DNA of 35,176 nt from Skeletonema tropicum (GCA_037178625.1 JAWZXG010000071.1:1-35176), one strand, 5' to 3'; shown: positions 1 to 10,705, numbered from the stretch's first letter. Program-made: numbers and translations. The notes: generated by a model not told the origin, from the letters alone.

Positions 1-54
1 GAGGGCTTGCCCGAGCAGTGATTGTTATTTTGAGAATAATAATAGTACCAATCG

Positions 55-896
55 ATGCAGCTTGAAGAGAGCTTTCTAACGGTGGTCATATTGTTCGATT
101 TCATTATTTTCCATTTGACCTCTGTCTTCAAATTCTGGCTGTAAAGCCGGTTTGCAAGCCGCCGATCACTTTCTAGACCCGCTTTTAGCCTGTTCGATTG
201 AACAAAACTCATCCAATCACGACCATTATACGCCGAATCGATAGAGCTGCTCAAGAGCTTTCCAAAACGACACTTGTCGCCTTGATTGGACCGCTAGGAG
301 ACAAGATATCAAAAGATATCGTACGGCTCATGGCTCATGGTGCGTGCATCTCGATCTACTGCTCTTGCTTTGATGGCTTTTTGATGCGACACAGCAATTC
401 AGATGCCCGTCTCATTAAATCTACTAACGAAGCGAAGGCAAAGATTCAGCTCTTGGCGTTCATTCAAGACAGTGAAGAAGAGGAAGAGGATGGAATGATG
501 AGTGAAGATGATATGATTACCTTCATGGAGAAGGGAGGATTACGAGGTGTTATGCCGCTTACAATGGAAACTGCTGGATTCTTGGGCATTGAAGGAATGT
601 ATGAAGATGACGATGATGACGTAGACGAAGATTATTACAGTGAATTCTACGGTGATAATGGCTACAATGACGATGATTGGAACGGTGGAGATCTGGACGA
701 GGAAGAAGACGCTTCCCTGGAGAACTTTGTCTTTGATGGAGACTTTGAGGCGGAGTACAATCCCAATGAATATGAGGCTTTGAGTGAGGAGGAGGAAGCG
801 GAGATGAAGCAGATGAATAGGGAGCAAAGAAGGGCTGCTGAAAAGAAGAGGAAGAAGAGAAAGTTGCCCTTTAAGGGATTTGGAACGCCCAACTAA
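55..896 (+). CDS. Gene A copy 1: acidic protein with basic tail, unknown function
   Basis: The coding sequence is identical to the reference copy at 9674-10515. The exons are 55-81 and 189-896, with a predicted intron at 82-188. The frame is intact although the spacer and gene B of the same unit carry indels. This is the first copy in the window. Its divergent partner gene B would lie before position 1 and is not seen. Confidence 0.62.
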
Positions 897-1283
897 AACT
901 AGGAATCGTCTTTGGAATTGCTATACTTGGACTACAATTGAAATTATCGTTCTAAATGGCAAAATCGTCAATATCTTGGCATGCATTGTTCGTTCGTATC
1001 AAGACGATGAGTGGCGTTTTGGAATCCTATCCTCTCATTGTGCTCTATCGATTGGTGGTGATATTGAGACGAAATATCGATCTTTCGTCAACTAAATCGA
1101 CTCAACTAAATCGACCCCTACTATTAATTTCAATGATGATCGGAAATAAAAGGGTAAAAACGAGACAACCCAACCATTCGAATCGTCGTCTCAAGCTCTA
1201 TCGATTGACCAACCAGCATCAACAACACGCACCATATGATCATATTATTATTCACAGCTCGTCCTCGCTGCCGCTCGCACAGT

Positions 1284-1879
1284 TAGATAGGGTAAGATCC
1301 ATTTCCTTTTGGTTGACTGCTGCTGCTGCTGCTGTTTGCACCGCGTTGAGGCTGCGCTCGGCAAGGATGGTTGGTTGTTGTATTTGTATTCATTATCAGT
1401 ACTCTCCTCCTCCGACAGCAGCAGCAGTGCCGTAGCAGTAGTTGTTGTTGCTGTTGATGATGATGATGAAGAGGGAGTGCTGCTGTTAGGAATTGCTACG
1501 TTGTTGTTGGGGATTGGTTGGAGGAGGAGTGGAGTGTGTGGCTGCTGCTGCTGTTGGATGATTGTTATGTTAGGGATGAGTGGGATGATTGGTAGCCGAG
1601 CGTAGTCGATGCCAGATGCCAGTTGATGTTGGGAGAGTTCGTCATTAGCAAGCTTGGACGGTACATGTACCATGATGAGTGATGAGGCTGATAGATGCTT
1701 CTGTCTTCAGCGCAGCGTTTGGATCTCACCCGTAACCAAGTTCATTGACGGCGCCCCATTAAGAGTAGTGTATTTTCATTTGCGAGGGCCCCCGGCCGAG
1801 CAGTGTTTATTGTCTTTGGATTAGTACTTACAGCATTAAAGTGGTCGCTTTTTTGGATTTTAGACGTGCCAATTGTCAT
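1284..1879 (-). CDS. Gene B copy 1: Q/S/T-rich protein with altered C-terminus
   Basis: Exon 1 is 1832-1879, the predicted intron is 1701-1831, and exon 2 begins at 1700. An extra T on the plus strand near 1336 (a run of three instead of two) shifts the frame just after the Ser/Cys codons near the end. The predicted product therefore reads poly-Gln instead of poly-Ser and runs past the usual stop position (about 1284) to a stop at 1248. The lesion affects only about the last 16 residues of the usual protein. It may be a sequencing indel, because units near this end of the window carry several. Confidence 0.45.
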
Positions 1880-1969
1880 GTTGTTATCACCTGCATTCTA
1901 CGGTCGTTCTTTTGCGAGGGCTTGCCCGAGCAGTGATTGTTATTTTGAGAATAATAATAGTACCAATCG

Positions 1970-2812
1970 ATGCAGCTTGAAGAGAGCTTTCTAACGGTGG
2001 TCATATTGTTCGATTTCATTATTTTCCATTTGACCTCTGTCTTCAAATTCTGGCTGTAAAGCCGGTTTGCAAGCCGCCGATCACTTTCTAGACCCGCTTT
2101 TAGCCTGTTCGATTGAACAAAACTCATCCAATCACGACCATTATACGCCGAATCGATAGAGCTGCTCAAGAGCTTTCCAAAACGACACTTGTCGCCTTGA
2201 TTGGACCGCTAGGAGACAAGATATCAAAAGATATCGTACGGCTCATGGCTCATGGTGCGTGCATCTCGATCTACTGCTCTTGCTTTGATGGCTTTTTGAT
2301 GCGACACAGCAATTCAGATGCCCGTCTCATTAAATCTACTAACGAAGCGAAGGCAAAGATTCAGCTCTTGGCGTTCATTCAAGACAGTGAAGAAGAGGAA
2401 GAGGATGGAATGATGAGTGAAGATGATATGATTACCTTCATGGAGAAGGGAGGATTACGAGGTGTTATGCCGCTTACAATGGAAACTGCTGGATTCTTGG
2501 GCATTGAAGGAATGTATGAAGATGACGATGATGACGTAGACGAAGATTATTACAGTGAATTCTACGGTGATAATGGCTACAATGACGATGATTGGAACGG
2601 TGGAGATCTGGACGAGGAAGAAGGACGCTTCCCTGGAGAACTTTGTCTTTGATGGAGACTTTGAGGCGGAGTACAATCCCAATGAATATGAGGCTTTGAG
2701 TGAGGAGGAGGAAGCGGAGATGAAGCAGATGAATAGGGAGCAAAGAAGGGCTGCTGAAAAGAAGAGGAAGAAGAGAAAGTTGCCCTTTAAGGGATTTGGA
2801 ACGCCCAACTAA
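1970..2812 (+). pseudogene. Gene A copy 2, frameshifted in the acidic domain
   Basis: It matches the reference gene A except for one extra G at about 2623-2624, inside the codons of the DLDEEED stretch. The shifted frame ends at 2650-2652. The remaining C-terminal part, including the basic tail, is still present in the original frame up to the normal stop at 2812. A single-base insertion in a purine run is as likely to be a consensus error as a real mutation, so calling this a pseudogene is provisional. Confidence 0.5.
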
Positions 2813-3195
2813 AACTAGGAATCGTCTTTTGGAATTGCTATACTTGGACTACAATTGAAATTATCGTTCTAAATGGCAAAATCGTCAATATCTTGGCATG
2901 CATTGTTCGTATCAAGACGATGAGTGGCGTTTTGGAATCCTATCCTCTCATTGTGCTCTATCGATTGGTGGTGATATTGAGACGAAATATCGATCTTTCG
3001 TCAACTAAATCGACTCAACTAAATCGACCCCTACTATTAATTTCAATGATGATCGGAAATAAAAGGGTAAAAACGAGACAACCCAACCATTCGAATCGTC
3101 GTCTCAAGCTCTATCGATTGACCAACCAGCATCAACAACACGCACCATATGATCATATTATTATTCACAGCTCGTCCTCGCTGCCGCTCGCACAG

Positions 3196-3791
3196 TTAGA
3201 TAGGGTAAGATCCATTTCCTTTTGGTTGACTGCTGCTGCTGCTGCTGTTGCACCGCGTTGAGGCTGCGCTCGGCAAGGATGGTTGGTTGTTGTATTTGTA
3301 TTCATTATCAGTACTCTCCTCCTCCGACAGCAGCAGCAGTGCCGTAGCAGTAGTTGTTGTTGCTGTTGATGATGATGATGAAGAGGGAGTGCTGCTGTTA
3401 GGAATTGCTACGTTGTTGTTGGGGATTGGTTGGAGGAGGAGTGGAGTGTGTGGCTGCTGCTGCTGTTGGATGATTGTTATGTTAGGGATGAGTGGGATGA
3501 TTGGTAGCCGAGCGTAGTCGATGCCAGATGCCAGTTGATGTTGGGAGAGTTCGTCATTAGCAAGCTTGGACGGTACATGTACCATGATGAGTGATGAGGC
3601 TGATAGATGCTTCTGTCTTCAGCGCAGCGTTTGGATCTCACCCGTAACCAAGTTCATTGACGGCGCCCCATTAAGAGTAGTGTATTTTCATTTGCGAGGG
3701 CCCCCGGCCGAGCAGTGTTTATTGTCTTTGGATTAGTACTTACAGCATTAAAGTGGTCGCTTTTTTGGATTTTAGACGTGCCAATTGTCAT
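3196..3791 (-). CDS. Gene B copy 2: Q/S/T-rich protein
   Basis: Intact and matching the reference copy at 10899-11494. Exon 1 is 3744-3791 and exon 2 is 3196-3612, with a predicted intron at 3613-3743. It is intact although gene A of the same unit is frameshifted. Confidence 0.52.
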
Positions 3792-3881
3792 GTTGTTATC
3801 ACCTGCATTCTACGGTCGTTCTTTTGCGAGGGCTTGCCCGAGCAGTGATTGTTATTTTGAGAATAATAATAGTACCAATCG

Positions 3882-4717
3882 ATGCAGCTTGAAGAGAGCT
3901 TTCTAACGGTGGTCATATTGTTCGATTTCATTATTTTCCATTTGACCTCTGTCTTCAAATTCTGGCTGTAAAGCCGGTTGCAAGCCGCCGATCACTTTCT
4001 AGACCCGCTTTTAGCCTGTTCGATTGAACAAAACTCATCCAATCACGACCATTATACGCCGAATCGATAGAGCTGCTCAAGAGCTTTCCAAAACGACACC
4101 TTATCGCCTTGATTAGGACCGCTAGGAGACAAGATATCAAAAGATATCGTACGGCTCATGGCTCATGGTGCGTGCATCTCGATCTACTGCTCTTGCTTTG
4201 ATGGCTTTTTGATGCGACACAGCAATTCAGATGCCCGTCTCATAATCTACAACGAAGCGAAGGCAAAGATTCAGCTCTTGGCGTTCAAGACAGTGAAGAA
4301 GAGGAAGAGGATGGAATGATGAGTGAAGATGATATGATTACCTTCATGGAGAAGGGAGGATTACGAGGTGTTATGCCGCTTACAATGGAAACTGCTGGAT
4401 TCTTGGGCATTGAAGGAATGTATGAAGATGACGATGATGACGTAGACGAAGATTATTACAGTGAATTCTACGGTGATAATGGCTACAATGACGATGATTG
4501 GAACGGTGGAGATCTGGACGAGGAAGAAGACGCTTCCCTGGAGAACTTTGTCTTTGATGGAGACTTTGAGGCGGAGTACAATCCCAATGAATATGAGGCT
4601 TTGAGTGAGGAGGAGGAAGCGGAGATGAAGCAGATGAATAGGGAGCAAAGAAGGGCTGCTGAAAAGAAGAGGAAGAAGAGAAAGTTGCCCTTTAAGGGAT
4701 TTGGAACGCCCAACTAA
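3882..4717 (+). pseudogene. Gene A copy 3, multiply disrupted
   Basis: Exon 1 is 3882-3908 and exon 2 starts at 4015. The predicted intron is one base shorter (106 bp). In exon 2 there is an inserted C and a G-to-A change near 4100, then an inserted A at about 4115 that helps create a TAG at 4114-4116. The predicted product would be only 42 residues. Further on, 3 bases are lost near 4243-4252, and one copy of a TTCA duplication is lost near 4287 (a 4-bp deletion shared with unit 12). The acidic domain and basic tail remain open from the internal ATG at 4316 to the stop at 4717 (133 codons). Confidence 0.65.
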
Positions 4718-5155
4718 CTAAAACTAAAAGAGAAGTAGTAGTGGAATTGGATTGAGTTGGAATCGTCTTTTGGAATTGCTATACTTGGACTACAATTGAA
4801 ATTATCGTTCTAAATGGCAAAATCGTCAATATCTTGGCATGCATTGTTCGGTTCGTATCAAGACGATGAGTGGCGTTTTGGAATCCTATCCTCTCATTGT
4901 GCTCTATCGATTGGTGGTGGTATAATATATTGAGACGAAATATCGATCTTTTCTTTCGTCAACTAAATCGACTCAACTAAATCGACCCCTACACTATTAA
5001 TTTCAATGATGATCGGAAATAAAAGGGTAAAAACGAGACAACCCAACCATTCGAATCGTCGTCTCAAGCTCTATCGATTGACCAACCAGCATCAACAACA
5101 CGCACCATATGATCATATTATTATTCACAGCTCGTCCTCGCTGCCGCTCGCACAG

Positions 5156-5751
5156 TTAGATAGGGTAAGATCCATTTCCTTTTGGTTGACTGCTGCTGCT
5201 GCTGCTGTTGCACCGCGTTGAGGCTGCGCTCGGCAAGGATGGTTGGTTGTTGTATTTGTATTCATTATCAGTACTCTCCTCCTCCGACAGCAGCAGCAGT
5301 GCCGTAGCAGTAGTTGTTGTTGCTGTTGATGATGATGATGAAGAGGGAGTGCTGCTGTTAGGAATTGCTACGTTGTTGTTGGGGATTGGTTGGAGGAGGA
5401 GTGGAGTGTGTGGCTGCTGCTGCTGTTGGATGATTGTTATGTTAGGGATGAGTGGGATGATTGGTAGCCGAGCGTAGTCGATGCCAGATGCCAGTTGATG
5501 TTGGGAGAGTTCGTCATTAGCAAGCTTGGACGGTACATGTACCATGATGAGTGATGAGGCTGATAGATGCTTCTGTCTTCAGCGCAGCGTTTGGATCTCA
5601 CCCGTAACCAAGTTCATTGACGGCGCCCCATTAAGAGTAGTGTATTTTCATTTGCGAGGGCCCCCGGCCGAGCAGTGTTTATTGTCTTTGGATTAGTACT
5701 TACAGCATTAAAGTGGTCGCTTTTTTGGATTTTAGACGTGCCAATTGTCAT
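5156..5751 (-). CDS. Gene B copy 3: Q/S/T-rich protein
   Basis: Intact: exon 1 is 5704-5751, the predicted intron 5573-5703 and exon 2 5156-5572. It is notable that gene B is undamaged in the same unit where gene A has at least five lesions. Confidence 0.52.
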
Positions 5752-5841
5752 GTTGTTATCACCTGCATTCTACGGTCGTTCTTTTGCGAGGGCTTGCCCG
5801 AGCAGTGATTGTTATTTTGAGAATAATAATAGTACCAATCG

Positions 5842-6683
5842 ATGCAGCTTGAAGAGAGCTTTCTAACGGTGGTCATATTGTTCGATTTCATTATTTTCCA
5901 TTTGACCTCTGTCTTCAAATTCTGGCTGTAAAGCCGGTTTGCAAGCCGCCGATCACTTTCTAGACCCGCTTTTAGCCTGTTCGATTGAACAAAACTCATC
6001 CAATCACGACCATTATACGCCGAATCGATAGAGCTGCTCAAGAGCTTTCCAAAACGACACTTGTCGCCTTGATTGGACCGCTAGGAGACAAGATATCAAA
6101 AGATATCGTACGGCTCATGGCTCATGGTGCGTGCATCTCGATCTACTGCTCTTGCTTTGATGGCTTTTTGATGCGACACAGCAATTCAGATGCCCGTCTC
6201 ATTAAATCTACTAACGAAGCGAAGGCAAAGATTCAGCTCTTGGCGTTCATTCAAGACAGTGAAGAAGAGGAAGAGGATGGAATGATGAGTGAAGATGATA
6301 TGATTACCTTCATGGAGAAGGGAGGATTACGAGGTGTTATGCCGCTTACAATGGAAACTGCTGGATTCTTGGGCATTGAAGGAATGTATGAAGATGACGA
6401 TGATGACGTAGACGAAGATTATTACAGTGAATTCTACGGTGATAATGGCTACAATGACGATGATTGGAACGGTGGAGATCTGGACGAGGAAGAAGACGCT
6501 TCCCTGGAGAACTTTGTCTTTGATGGAGACTTTGAGGCGGAGTACAATCCCAATGAATATGAGGCTTTGAGTGAGGAGGAGGAAGCGGAGATGAAGCAGA
6601 TGAATAGGGAGCAAAGAAGGGCTGCTGAAAAGAAGAGGAAGAAGAGAAAGTTGCCCTTTAAGGGATTTGGAACGCCCAACTAA
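5842..6683 (+). CDS. Gene A copy 4: acidic protein with basic tail, unknown function
   Basis: Intact and the same as the reference. The exons are 5842-5868 and 5976-6683. The spacer and gene B that follow in the same unit are heavily indel-ridden, so the damage in this unit is confined to its second half. Confidence 0.62.
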
Positions 6684-7070
6684 AACTAGGAATCGTCTTT
6701 TGGAATTGCTATACTTGGACTACAATTGAAATTATCGTTCTAAATGGCAAAATCGTCAATATCTTGGCATGCATTGTCGGTTCGTATCAAGACGATGAGT
6801 GGCGTTTTGGAATCCTATCCTCTCATTGTGCTCTATCGATTGGTGGTGATATTGAGACGAAATATCGATCTTTCGTCAACTAAATCGACTCAACTAAATC
6901 GACCCCTACTATTAATTTCAATGATGATCGGAAATAAAAGGGTAAAAACGAGACAACCCAACCATTCGAATCGTCGTCTCAAGCTCTATCGATTGACCAA
7001 CCAGCATCAACAACACGCACCATATGATCATATTATTATTCACAGCTCGTCCTCGCTGCCGCTCGCACAG

Positions 7071-7672
7071 TTAGATAGGGTAAGGATCCATTTCCTTTTG
7101 GTTGACTGCTGCTGCTGCTGCTGTTGCACCGCGCGTTGAGGCTGCGCTCGGCAAGGATGGTTGGTTGTTGTATTTGTATTCATTATCAGTACTCTCCTCC
7201 TCCGACAGCAGCAGCAGTGCCGTAGCAGCAGTAGTTGTTGTTGCTGTTGATGATGATGATGAAGAGGGAGTGCTGCTGTTAGGAATTGCTACGTTGTTGT
7301 TGGGATTGGTTGGAGGAGGAGTGGAGTGTGTGTGGCTGCTGCTGCTGTTGGATGATTGTTATGTTAGGGATGAGTGGGATGATTGGTAGCCGAGCGTAGT
7401 CGATGCCAGATGCCAGTTGATGTTGGGAGAGTTCGTCATTAGCAAGCTTGGACGGTACATGTACCATGATGAGTGATGAGGCTGATAGATGCTTCTGTCT
7501 TCAGCGCAGCGTTTGGATCTCACCCGTAACCAAGTTCATTGACGGCGCCCCATTAAGAGTAGTGTATTTTCATTTGCGAGGGCCCCCGGCCGAGCAGTGT
7601 TTATTGTCTTTGGATTAGTACTTACAGCATTAAAGTGGTCGCTTTTTGGATTTTAGACGTGCCAATTGTCAT
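7071..7672 (-). pseudogene. Gene B copy 4, multiple indels
   Basis: Several differences from the reference break this copy. Exon 1 has lost one T from a six-T run near 7645, so it is out of phase with exon 2. Reading from the internal Met at 7467, an extra GT in the GTGTGT tract near 7327 shifts the frame and gives a stop at 7279. Other changes are a lost G near 7305, an extra GCA near 7228, an extra CG near 7135 and an extra G near 7084. All are short indels in simple tracts. Confidence 0.6.
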
Positions 7673-7763
7673 GTTGTTATCACCTGCATTCTACGGGTCG
7701 TTCTTTTGCGAGGGCTTGCCCGAGCAGTGATTGTTATTTTGAGAATAATAATAGTACCAATCG

Positions 7764-8606
7764 ATGCAGCTTGAAGAGAGCTTTCTAACGGTGGTCATAT
7801 TGTTCGATTTCATTATTTTCCATTTGACCTCTGTCTTCAAATTCTGGCTGTAAAGCCGGTTTGCAAGCCGCCGATCACTTTCTAGACCCGCTTTTAGCCT
7901 GTTCGATTGAACAAAACTCATCCAATCACGACCATTATACGCCGAATCGATAGAGCTGCTCAAGAGCTTTCCAAAAACGACACTTGTCGCCTTGATTGGA
8001 CCGCTAGGAGACAAGATATCAAAAGATATCGTACGGCTCATGGCTCATGGTGCGTGCATCTCGATCTACTGCTCTTGCTTTGATGGCTTTTTGATGCGAC
8101 ACAGCAATTCAGATGCCCGTCTCATTAAATCTACTAACGAAGCGAAGGCAAAGATTCAGCTCTTGGCGTTCATTCAAGACAGTGAAGAAGAGGAAGAGGA
8201 TGGAATGATGAGTGAAGATGATATGATTACCTTCATGGAGAAGGGAGGATTACGAGGTGTTATGCCGCTTACAATGGAAACTGCTGGATTCTTGGGCATT
8301 GAAGGAATGTATGAAGATGACGATGATGACGTAGACGAAGATTATTACAGTGAATTCTACGGTGATAATGGCTACAATGACGATGATTGGAACGGTGGAG
8401 ATCTGGACGAGGAAGAAGACGCTTCCCTGGAGAACTTTGTCTTTGATGGAGACTTTGAGGCGGAGTACAATCCCAATGAATATGAGGCTTTGAGTGAGGA
8501 GGAGGAAGCGGAGATGAAGCAGATGAATAGGGAGCAAAGAAGGGCTGCTGAAAAGAAGAGGAAGAAGAGAAAGTTGCCCTTTAAGGGATTTGGAACGCCC
8601 AACTAA
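7764..8606 (+). pseudogene. Gene A copy 5, frameshifted early
   Basis: Exon 1 is 7764-7790 and exon 2 begins at 7898. An extra A in the run at about 7972-7976 (five instead of four) shifts the frame after the SK residues of the N-terminal region. Translation then ends at TGA 8081-8083, giving about 70 residues. The downstream sequence up to the usual stop at 8606 is unchanged. A homopolymer insertion is the commonest long-read error, so this lesion may not be real. Confidence 0.5.
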
Positions 8607-8958
8607 AACTAGGAATCGTCTTTTGGAATTGCTATACTTGGACTACAATTGAAATTATCGTTCTAAATGGCAAAATCGTCAATATCTTGGCATGCATTGT
8701 TCGTATCAAGACGATGAGTGGCGTTTTGGAATCCTATCCTCTCATTGTGCTCTATCGATTGGTGGTGATATTGAGACGAAATATCGATCTTTCGTCAACT
8801 AAATCGACTCAACTAAATCGACCCCTACTATTAATTTCAATGATGATCGGAAATAAAAGGGTAAAAACGAGACAACCCAACCATTCGAATCGTCGTCTCA
8901 AGCTCTATCGATTGACCAACCAGCATCAACAACACGCACCATATGATCATATTATTAT

Positions 8959-9583
8959 TCACAGCTCGTCCTCGCTGCCGCTCGCACAGTTAGATAGGGT
9001 AAGATCCATTTCCTTTGGTTGACTGCTGCTGCTGCTGCTGTTGCACCGCGTTGAGGCTGCGCTCGGCAAGGATGGTTGGTTGTTGTATTTGTATTCATTA
9101 TCAGTACTCTCCTCCTCCGACAGCAGCAGCAGTGCCGTAGCAGTAGTTGTTGTTGCTGTTGATGATGATGATGAAGAGGGAGTGCTGCTGTTAGGAATTG
9201 CTACGTTGTTGTTGGGGATTGGTTGGAGGAGGAGTGGAGTGTGTGGCTGCTGCTGCTGTTGGATGATTGTTATGTTAGGGATGAGTGGGATGATTGGTAG
9301 CCGAGCGTAGTCGATGCCAGATGCCAGTTGATGTTGGGAGAGTTCGTCATTAGCAAGCTTGGACGGTACATGTACCATGATGAGTGATGAGGCTGATAGA
9401 TGCTTCTGTCTTCAGCGCAGCGTTTGGATCTCACCCGTAACCAAGTTCATTGACGGCGCCCCATTAAGAGTAGTGTATTTTCATTTGCGAGGGCCCCGGC
9501 CGAGCAGTGTTTATTGTCTTTGGATTAGTACTTACAGCATTAAAGTGGTCGCTTTTTTGGATTTTAGACGTGCCAATTGTCAT
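8959..9583 (-). CDS. Gene B copy 5: Q/S/T-rich protein with altered C-terminus
   Basis: Exon 1 is 9536-9583 and exon 2 starts at 9405. The predicted intron is 130 bp because one C is missing in the GC-rich patch near 9495. One T is missing near 9016 (plus strand), so the last residues after QPK change and the frame runs on to a stop at 8959. The new C-terminus has the acidic ending GSEDEL. Confidence 0.45.
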
Positions 9584-9673
9584 GTTGTTATCACCTGCAT
9601 TCTACGGTCGTTCTTTTGCGAGGGCTTGCCCGAGCAGTGATTGTTATTTTGAGAATAATAATAGTACCAATCG
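9584..9673. promoter_or_regulatory. Divergent intergenic region between gene B and gene A start codons
   Basis: Ninety bases separate the predicted minus-strand ATG (ending at 9583) from the predicted plus-strand ATG (9674). The equivalent region recurs at every unit junction, for example 1880-1969, 11495-11584, 13406-13495 and 19193-19282. It contains the second copy of a direct repeat (GCGAGGGC...GAGCAGTG) and an AT-rich stretch with ATAATAATAG and CCAATCGATG. I infer that it drives both genes. No TATA box stands out, and transcription may start inside either gene's leader. Confidence 0.35.
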
Positions 9674-10515
9674 ATGCAGCTTGAAGAGAGCTTTCTAACG
9701 GTGGTCATATTGTTCGATTTCATTATTTTCCATTTGACCTCTGTCTTCAAATTCTGGCTGTAAAGCCGGTTTGCAAGCCGCCGATCACTTTCTAGACCCG
9801 CTTTTAGCCTGTTCGATTGAACAAAACTCATCCAATCACGACCATTATACGCCGAATCGATAGAGCTGCTCAAGAGCTTTCCAAAACGACACTTGTCGCC
9901 TTGATTGGACCGCTAGGAGACAAGATATCAAAAGATATCGTACGGCTCATGGCTCATGGTGCGTGCATCTCGATCTACTGCTCTTGCTTTGATGGCTTTT
10001 TGATGCGACACAGCAATTCAGATGCCCGTCTCATTAAATCTACTAACGAAGCGAAGGCAAAGATTCAGCTCTTGGCGTTCATTCAAGACAGTGAAGAAGA
10101 GGAAGAGGATGGAATGATGAGTGAAGATGATATGATTACCTTCATGGAGAAGGGAGGATTACGAGGTGTTATGCCGCTTACAATGGAAACTGCTGGATTC
10201 TTGGGCATTGAAGGAATGTATGAAGATGACGATGATGACGTAGACGAAGATTATTACAGTGAATTCTACGGTGATAATGGCTACAATGACGATGATTGGA
10301 ACGGTGGAGATCTGGACGAGGAAGAAGACGCTTCCCTGGAGAACTTTGTCTTTGATGGAGACTTTGAGGCGGAGTACAATCCCAATGAATATGAGGCTTT
10401 GAGTGAGGAGGAGGAAGCGGAGATGAAGCAGATGAATAGGGAGCAAAGAAGGGCTGCTGAAAAGAAGAGGAAGAAGAGAAAGTTGCCCTTTAAGGGATTT
10501 GGAACGCCCAACTAA
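9674..10515 (+). CDS. Gene A (reference copy 6): acidic protein with Lys/Arg-rich tail, unknown function
   Basis: I do not recognise the family. The open frame from 9808 to the stop at 10515 has no ATG in its first 53 codons. Upstream, ATG 9674 begins a 9-codon exon (9674-9700) that joins it in phase across a 107-bp GT...TTTTAG intron (9701-9807); this ATG is the first after an in-frame TAG. The donor GTGGTC is weak, so the start is uncertain; alternatives are Met57 (9949) and Met112 (10114). The 244-residue model has an amphipathic, helix-prone region at 17-57, a Cys/aromatic patch at 62-78, acidic runs at 104-117, 148-157, 170-183 and 208-214, Tyr/Gly/Asn-rich sequence at 158-172, and a basic run at 223-234 that could be a nuclear localisation signal. 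No signal peptide or membrane segment is evident. A nuclear or nucleolar role is a guess from composition only. It is convergent with gene B of the same unit and divergent from gene B of the previous unit. Confidence 0.65.
9701..9807 (+). other. Predicted gene A intron, 107 bp
   Basis: GT-AG boundaries join ACG to CCT in phase 0. The acceptor follows a pyrimidine-leaning stretch (TTTCTAGACCCGCTTTTAG). An alternative stronger donor, GCT/GTAAAG at 9761, would give a 48-bp intron, but its upstream frame has no Met after a TGA. All S copies share the sequence, so comparing copies does not help choose. Confidence 0.4.
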
Positions 10516-10683
10516 AACTAGGAATCGTCTTTTGGAATTGCTATACTTGGACTACAATTGAAATTATCGTTCTAAATGGCAAAATCGTCAATATCTTGGC
10601 ATGCATTGTTCGTATCAAGACGATGAGTGGCGTTTTGGAATCCTATCCTCTCATTGTGCTCTATCGATTGGTGGTGATATTGA

Positions 10684-10705
10684 GACGAAATATCGATCTT
10701 TCGTC
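10684..10705. repeat. Inverted repeat GACGAAA/TTTCGTC in gene A 3' region
   Basis: A perfect 7-bp stem surrounds the 8-base loop TATCGATC, about 170 bases after the gene A stop. It could form a hairpin in the 3' UTR on either strand. In L units the stem is kept while the loop grows by 3 to 5 bases (units 3, 9, 12, 14). It does not match the histone 3' stem-loop consensus. Confidence 0.55.

Larger units (their letters stand above)
3828..5787. repeat. L-type unit (unit 3), 1960 bp
   Basis: The first of four units with the long form of the spacer after gene A. Relative to S units it has 55 extra bases in a block from about 4712 to 4998: 4 and 32 bases right after the stop codon, 5 bases (GGTTC) near 4850, 7 near 4925, 5 near 4950 and 2 near 4992. 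It also carries lesions in gene A found in no other unit, which makes it the most divergent copy in the window. Confidence 0.9.

Noticed and set aside
10159..10511. Minus-strand open frames opposite the acidic part of gene A
   Set aside because: Ile/Val- and Ser/Phe-rich translations are what the reverse complement of GAT/GAA/GAG codon runs produces; these are shadow frames.
10684..10705. Replication-dependent histone 3' stem-loop
   Set aside because: The stem and loop sequences do not match that consensus, and gene A does not resemble a histone.
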